Made by a program: the position numbers and the translations under genes. Below, piece by piece: positions 61,901 to 64,000 of a stretch of DNA of 64,000 nucleotides. The notes below the pieces were generated by a model. It had not been told where the DNA came from, made no database searches, and saw nothing but the letters and a program-made list of their open reading frames with translations. The DNA comes from Lachnospiraceae bacterium (lineage in GTDB: Bacteria; Bacillota; Clostridia; Lachnospirales; Lachnospiraceae): the NCBI GenBank assembly GCA_028689655.1, contig JAQVCT010000005.1:78070-142069 (forward strand). Direction: 5' to 3'. Numbering within the stretch: position 1 is the stretch's first letter; every line of letters starts with the position of its first letter.

Positions 61901-62743
61901 AGCCATCAATGCCAGATCCATGAGGCATACGAACTTGTCATCTCTGCCCTTGAAGATCTCTTCTCTGGTGTCCAGATAACTCTGATAGGTGGTCTCAATT
62001 GGAGTCTTGTAATAACCATCCTCGAATTCCACATCTTTTAACTCGGTAGAGAAGGTGGTGTGACGACAGTGATCTGACCAGTAGGTATCCAATACGCGAA
62101 TCTCTGTCATGGAAGGATCTCTGGCTTCCTCCCCTTTATAATAATTCTGAATATGTAAGAAATCTTTAAAAGTCATGGCAAGATTCAAAGATGCATATAA
62201 TTCCTTTAATGCCGCTTCATCCATAGCTCTAAAGCCATCAAAAATCTTCACATCTGCCGGTTCCTCAAATTCTGTTACCAGAGTCTGGGGTTTCACCATA
62301 TCTGTCTCTCTGGAATCCACAGGGTTGATACAATAATTCTTAATACGAAGGAAATCATCTTCTGAAATGTCGCCCTCCAGCATATAGGTCACAGCGGTCT
62401 TAATGATGGGTTCCTCATCTTCTTTTAAGAACTTCACACACTGTACTGCGGAGTCTGCTCTCTGATCGAACTGACCTGGCAGAAATTCCACGCTGAAAAT
62501 CTTAGCACCCTCCGGGACCTCAAAATTCTCTCTGTATAAAATATCTACTGGTGGTTCTGAAAAAACTGTGTTGCATGCCGTCTCAAATGTAGCATCTGAT
62601 AAATTCTCCACATCATAACGAATAAAAATACGAAGGTTCTTTACCTGAATCCCTAAAAAACTTTCGATTTCCTCCTGCAGTTCTTTTGCTTTTACCGCAT
62701 AGGCATCCTTTTTTTCTACATAGATGCGTTTCACATTTCCCAT
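58952..62743 (-). CDS. purL: Phosphoribosylformylglycinamidine synthase, single-chain PurL
   Basis: A 1263-residue purine-synthesis enzyme (FGAR to FGAM with glutamine and ATP). The long form combines an N-terminal PurS-like part (about 1-150), two AIRS-like ATP domains (KNETHNHPTEIEPFGGAATCLGG and GGKDSMSGTF) and a C-terminal glutaminase: FPGTNCEYDSA and LGICNGFQALIKLG (nucleophile Cys), MFPGGFSAGDEP. GGAGGA precedes its start. The long single-chain form is common in Clostridia that lack separate PurS/PurQ. It is monocistronic. Confidence 0.97.
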   Translation of the reverse strand: MGNVKRIYVEKKDAYAVKAKELQEEIESFLGIQVKNLRIFIRYDVENLSDATFETACNTVFSEPPVDILYRENFEVPEGAKIFSVEFLPGQFDQRADSAVQCVKFLKEDEEPIIKTAVTYMLEGDISEDDFLRIKNYCINPVDSRETDMVKPQTLVTEFEEPADVKIFDGFRAMDEAALKELYASLNLAMTFKDFLHIQNYYKGEEARDPSMTEIRVLDTYWSDHCRHTTFSTELKDVEFEDGYYKTPIETTYQSYLDTREEIFKGRDDKFVCLMDLALMAMRKLKKDGKLQDLEESDEINACSIVVPVEIDKQDGNGPVTEEWLVCFKNETHNHPTEIEPFGGAATCLGGAIRDPLSGRAYVYQAMRVTGAADPTVPVEDTLKGKLSQKKLVRGAAHGYSSYGNQIGLATGFVKEIYHPNYVAKRMEIGAVMGAAPRANVIRENSDPGDIIILLGGRTGRDGCGGATGSSKVHTEESIETCGAEVQKGNAPTERKIQRLFRREEVSKLIKKCNDFGAGGVSVAIGELADGLVVDLDAVPKKYAGLDGTELAISESQERMAVVVDPRDVNTFLKYANEENLEAVQAAVVTKEPRLVLKWRGKEVVNISRAFLDTNGAHQETSVKVDIPAREENYFEKIATPAVETALQKGDVKAAWLAELNDLNVCSQKGLVEMFDGSIGAGSVFMPYGGQYQMTETQTMVAKLPVLKGKTDVVTMMSYGFDPYLSSWSPYHGAVYAVMESMAKIVASGGDYKKIRLTFQEYFRRMTEDPERWSQPFAALLGAYDAQIGFGLPSIGGKDSMSGTFNDIDVPPTLVSFAVDVADYQNIITPELKKAGNVLVQFSIEKDEYDIPLYKDVMDLYEEITALIDNKTIVSAYALDAKGTAAAVSKMAFGNHLGVEISDELDAKDLFANGIGDIIAEVPVELLQEIEADYTVIGAVTERDFTYKDVTITLEEALQAWNTKLEKVFPTKARKDVSPIDTKLYKADNIYVCRKKVAQPTVFIPVFPGTNCEYDSAKAFERAGAQVITKVFKNLTPEDIRDSVEIFEKAIGQSQIIMFPGGFSAGDEPDGSAKFFATAFQNAKIKEAVMKLLHERDGLALGICNGFQALIKLGLVPFGEIQGQTADSPTLTFNTINRHISKMVYTKVVSSKSPWLQQAELGKTYVNPASHGEGRFVAPKEWIDKLFANGQVATQYCDFNGKISMDEEWNVNGSYASIEGITSPDGRCFGKMAHSERRDTAVAMNIYGEQDLGIFESGVAYFK

Positions 62744-62803
62744 GATAATCCTCCATATAATATGTTGTTAGACTCGTGATTTATTTCACAAATTGCTCGT
62801 TAA

Positions 62804-62880
62804 CTTATGAGTCACTTCGTGACCAGGCACATATAATGTAACTTATGAGATTTGCGTAGCAAATCTCATAAGTTACATTA
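62804..62880. repeat. Two-hairpin element copy with a 22-bp perfect stem upstream of purL
   Basis: GTCAC-TTC-GTGAC is followed at 62834-62880 by a perfect 22-bp stem (TAATGTAACTTATGAG... with loop GTA). The sequence continues to ATTATACC as in the copy at 11413. It lies 61-137 bp upstream of the purL start, so it would be in or beside the purL promoter/leader. Confidence 0.85.
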
Positions 62881-62928
62881 TACCAATTTTCAGATTTATT
62901 TCAATGGCAAACTGCCACCTTGTCTTTT

Positions 62929-63864
62929 TTACTGGTGCAGTCTGTGAATAATACGGTAGACCATATCATTCTCATTGACCAGTGGGTCACGGTGGGCGAA
63001 AAAGATGATGCCCTCGGTGGGTGCCAGGATGGTCTCTATCACATCGCCCTCGTAAGGGTCTATGATCTCTCCCATGGGCTCATGATATCGAATCTCTTCC
63101 CCTATCTTCACGAGATTCCTGAAGATACCTGCACAGTTGCTATGCACGTTCGCCAGATCTTCCTCCAGAATCACGTGGCTGATATAACCGCTGTGACTCT
63201 CGTATTTCACGATTCCCATTCGGGTGAGGAATCGAAGCACTGCTGCCACCGCCTGCTTTGCACTTGCCACATCGATCTCGTCGTTGATGTTAGTATAGAC
63301 CGAGAAGGCTGCCGTCTCATCGCACTGCCAGTTATAATTCAATGTCTTGGTATCCACCGGACGTGGCTTTCTCACCACTACATAAGGCAGTCCGAACAGG
63401 TTTGCCAGGGAAGTATTCTGAAATCCCGTCTCCATCATTCGCACATGGGGGATAAATTCTCCCGATACGTAGAAGCTCGCGAACTGGATTCCATAACTGT
63501 AATACTTGATCTCCTCCATGATGCCGTGAGCGATCCGTTCCGTGGTCTGTCCGTAATCATTTCCCGGGAATTTACGGTTGAGATCTTCATTATCCATGGT
63601 CCAGAATCTCCTGCCTATATTCATGGAAAAATGATTCATGCTGGGAATGACCAATATCTCCTTATTGGAACTGATACAATTATTTGCCTCCAGTTCCTTC
63701 AGTGCCTTCACCAGCTGGGAACAGATATAGAGCTGTTGGATCTCATTTCCTCTGATAGGACCCATAATGCAGGCTGCTTTTTCACCTTTTCCAAAGCTGT
63801 AGCCCTTGATGGTAAAGTCTTCTCTGTAAGGTGACTTCATGGTCACAATATCTCTAATATACAT
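62929..63864 (-). CDS. Succinylglutamate desuccinylase/aspartoacylase-family protein lacking zinc ligands
   Basis: A 311-residue member of the AstE/AspA carboxypeptidase-like family. The canonical first zinc motif G-x-H-G-x-E reads PIRGNE (residues 36-41), so His is replaced by Arg, and no clear second H-x(n) zinc His is at the usual place. NHFSMNIGRRFWTMDNEDLNRKFPG and the arginine cluster are kept, as is the C-terminal lipoyl-like domain (APTEGIIFFAHRDPLVNENDMVYRI). It may be a non-catalytic binder or have a different activity. GGAAG precedes the ATG. Confidence 0.85.
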   Translation of the reverse strand: MYIRDIVTMKSPYREDFTIKGYSFGKGEKAACIMGPIRGNEIQQLYICSQLVKALKELEANNCISSNKEILVIPSMNHFSMNIGRRFWTMDNEDLNRKFPGNDYGQTTERIAHGIMEEIKYYSYGIQFASFYVSGEFIPHVRMMETGFQNTSLANLFGLPYVVVRKPRPVDTKTLNYNWQCDETAAFSVYTNINDEIDVASAKQAVAAVLRFLTRMGIVKYESHSGYISHVILEEDLANVHSNCAGIFRNLVKIGEEIRYHEPMGEIIDPYEGDVIETILAPTEGIIFFAHRDPLVNENDMVYRIIHRLHQ

Positions 63865-63888
63865 CTCTTCCCACCTTCCTATATTGTC

Positions 63889-63923
63889 AAGCCCTAAAGT
63901 ATTGCTTTTTCGGGCTTTTCTTT
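63889..63923 (+). terminator. Weak hairpin at the window end
   Basis: AAGCCC and GGGCTT pair around a 17-base loop and TTCTTT follows. No plus-strand gene ends here, so it could belong to an upstream leader. The last 70 bases show nothing else clear. Confidence 0.35.
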
Positions 63924-64000
63924 AAATAGTTACCTCTATAAACAGAGCTAATAGTGATGAACAGTCATCGTATCCTGTACTGAATAGCTAAAAATGAGTA

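Noticed and set aside
62920..63834. A 304-codon plus-strand reading frame opposite the aspartoacylase-family gene
   Set aside because: It is antisense to a gene with clear motifs and ribosome binding site. Its translation shows no domain, and it lacks its own ribosome binding site. It is a codon-bias shadow.
63924..64000. A third MITE copy (TAGTTAC...CTGAATAGCTA)
   Set aside because: Only a partial match to element A ends is visible, with no clear flanking duplication, and the sequence leaves the window.

Overview
The window looks like a chromosomal segment of a Gram-positive, low-to-mid GC gut Clostridia, most likely Lachnospiraceae. The evidence is Firmicute-type ribosome binding sites, a Cys T-box ahead of cysE-cysS-mrnC-rlmB-sigH, ECF-type vitamin/nucleoside transport, the long single-chain PurL, and many Lachnospiraceae-style hybrid kinases. 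Almost every gene lies on the minus strand, so the list below runs against the direction of transcription for most operons. No phage, integrase, CRISPR array or rRNA was seen.

Left part (1-20.6 kb): a 57-bp tandem repeat array, tRNA-Thr, a plus-strand siroheme dehydrogenase, and a minus-strand run hemC, cobA/hemD, then a peptide/nickel-type ABC transporter whose second permease and both ATPases are one 898-residue polypeptide. A LysR gene lies upstream of it. Next is the conserved ispF / T-box / cysE-cysS-mrnC-rlmB-sigH block, interrupted by palindromic elements. Then come a secreted LRR-like protein, a PilZ protein, a broken hybrid kinase remnant, tRNA-Met and tRNA-Val, a YczE-type membrane protein and a cytidylate-kinase-like protein.

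Middle (20.7-47 kb): argS, queH, an alpha/beta hydrolase, a mazEF pair and carAB. After these comes a GntR-linked catabolic cluster: RpiB-like and TPI-like isomerases, a KdgT-type permease, an MBL hydrolase, a Tm-1-like ATP-binding protein, a class II aldolase and an HPr-like small protein. It carries a repeated palindromic operator and resembles tetrose-phosphate or acid-sugar pathways. A solitary DUF4143 ATPase sits downstream of three 33-bp-spaced direct repeats. Then follows a six-gene MacAB-like efflux locus with three consecutive membrane-fusion proteins, one permease, one ATPase and one anchored accessory protein.

Right part (47-64 kb): a DegT-type aminotransferase, a diguanylate cyclase with a large hybrid histidine kinase, an XRE regulator, a Crp-controlled nucleoside salvage operon (crp, udp, ECF transporter S-T-A-A, deoB), purL, and a zinc-ligand-less aspartoacylase-family protein.

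The window is rich in small non-coding repeats. They include a dispersed two-hairpin element (five loci), two MITE-like elements with 12-bp inverted ends and 7-8-bp flanking duplications, a duplicated 122-bp unit in the cysE leader, and pyrimidine-rich 12-15-bp minisatellites that run both in and between genes.
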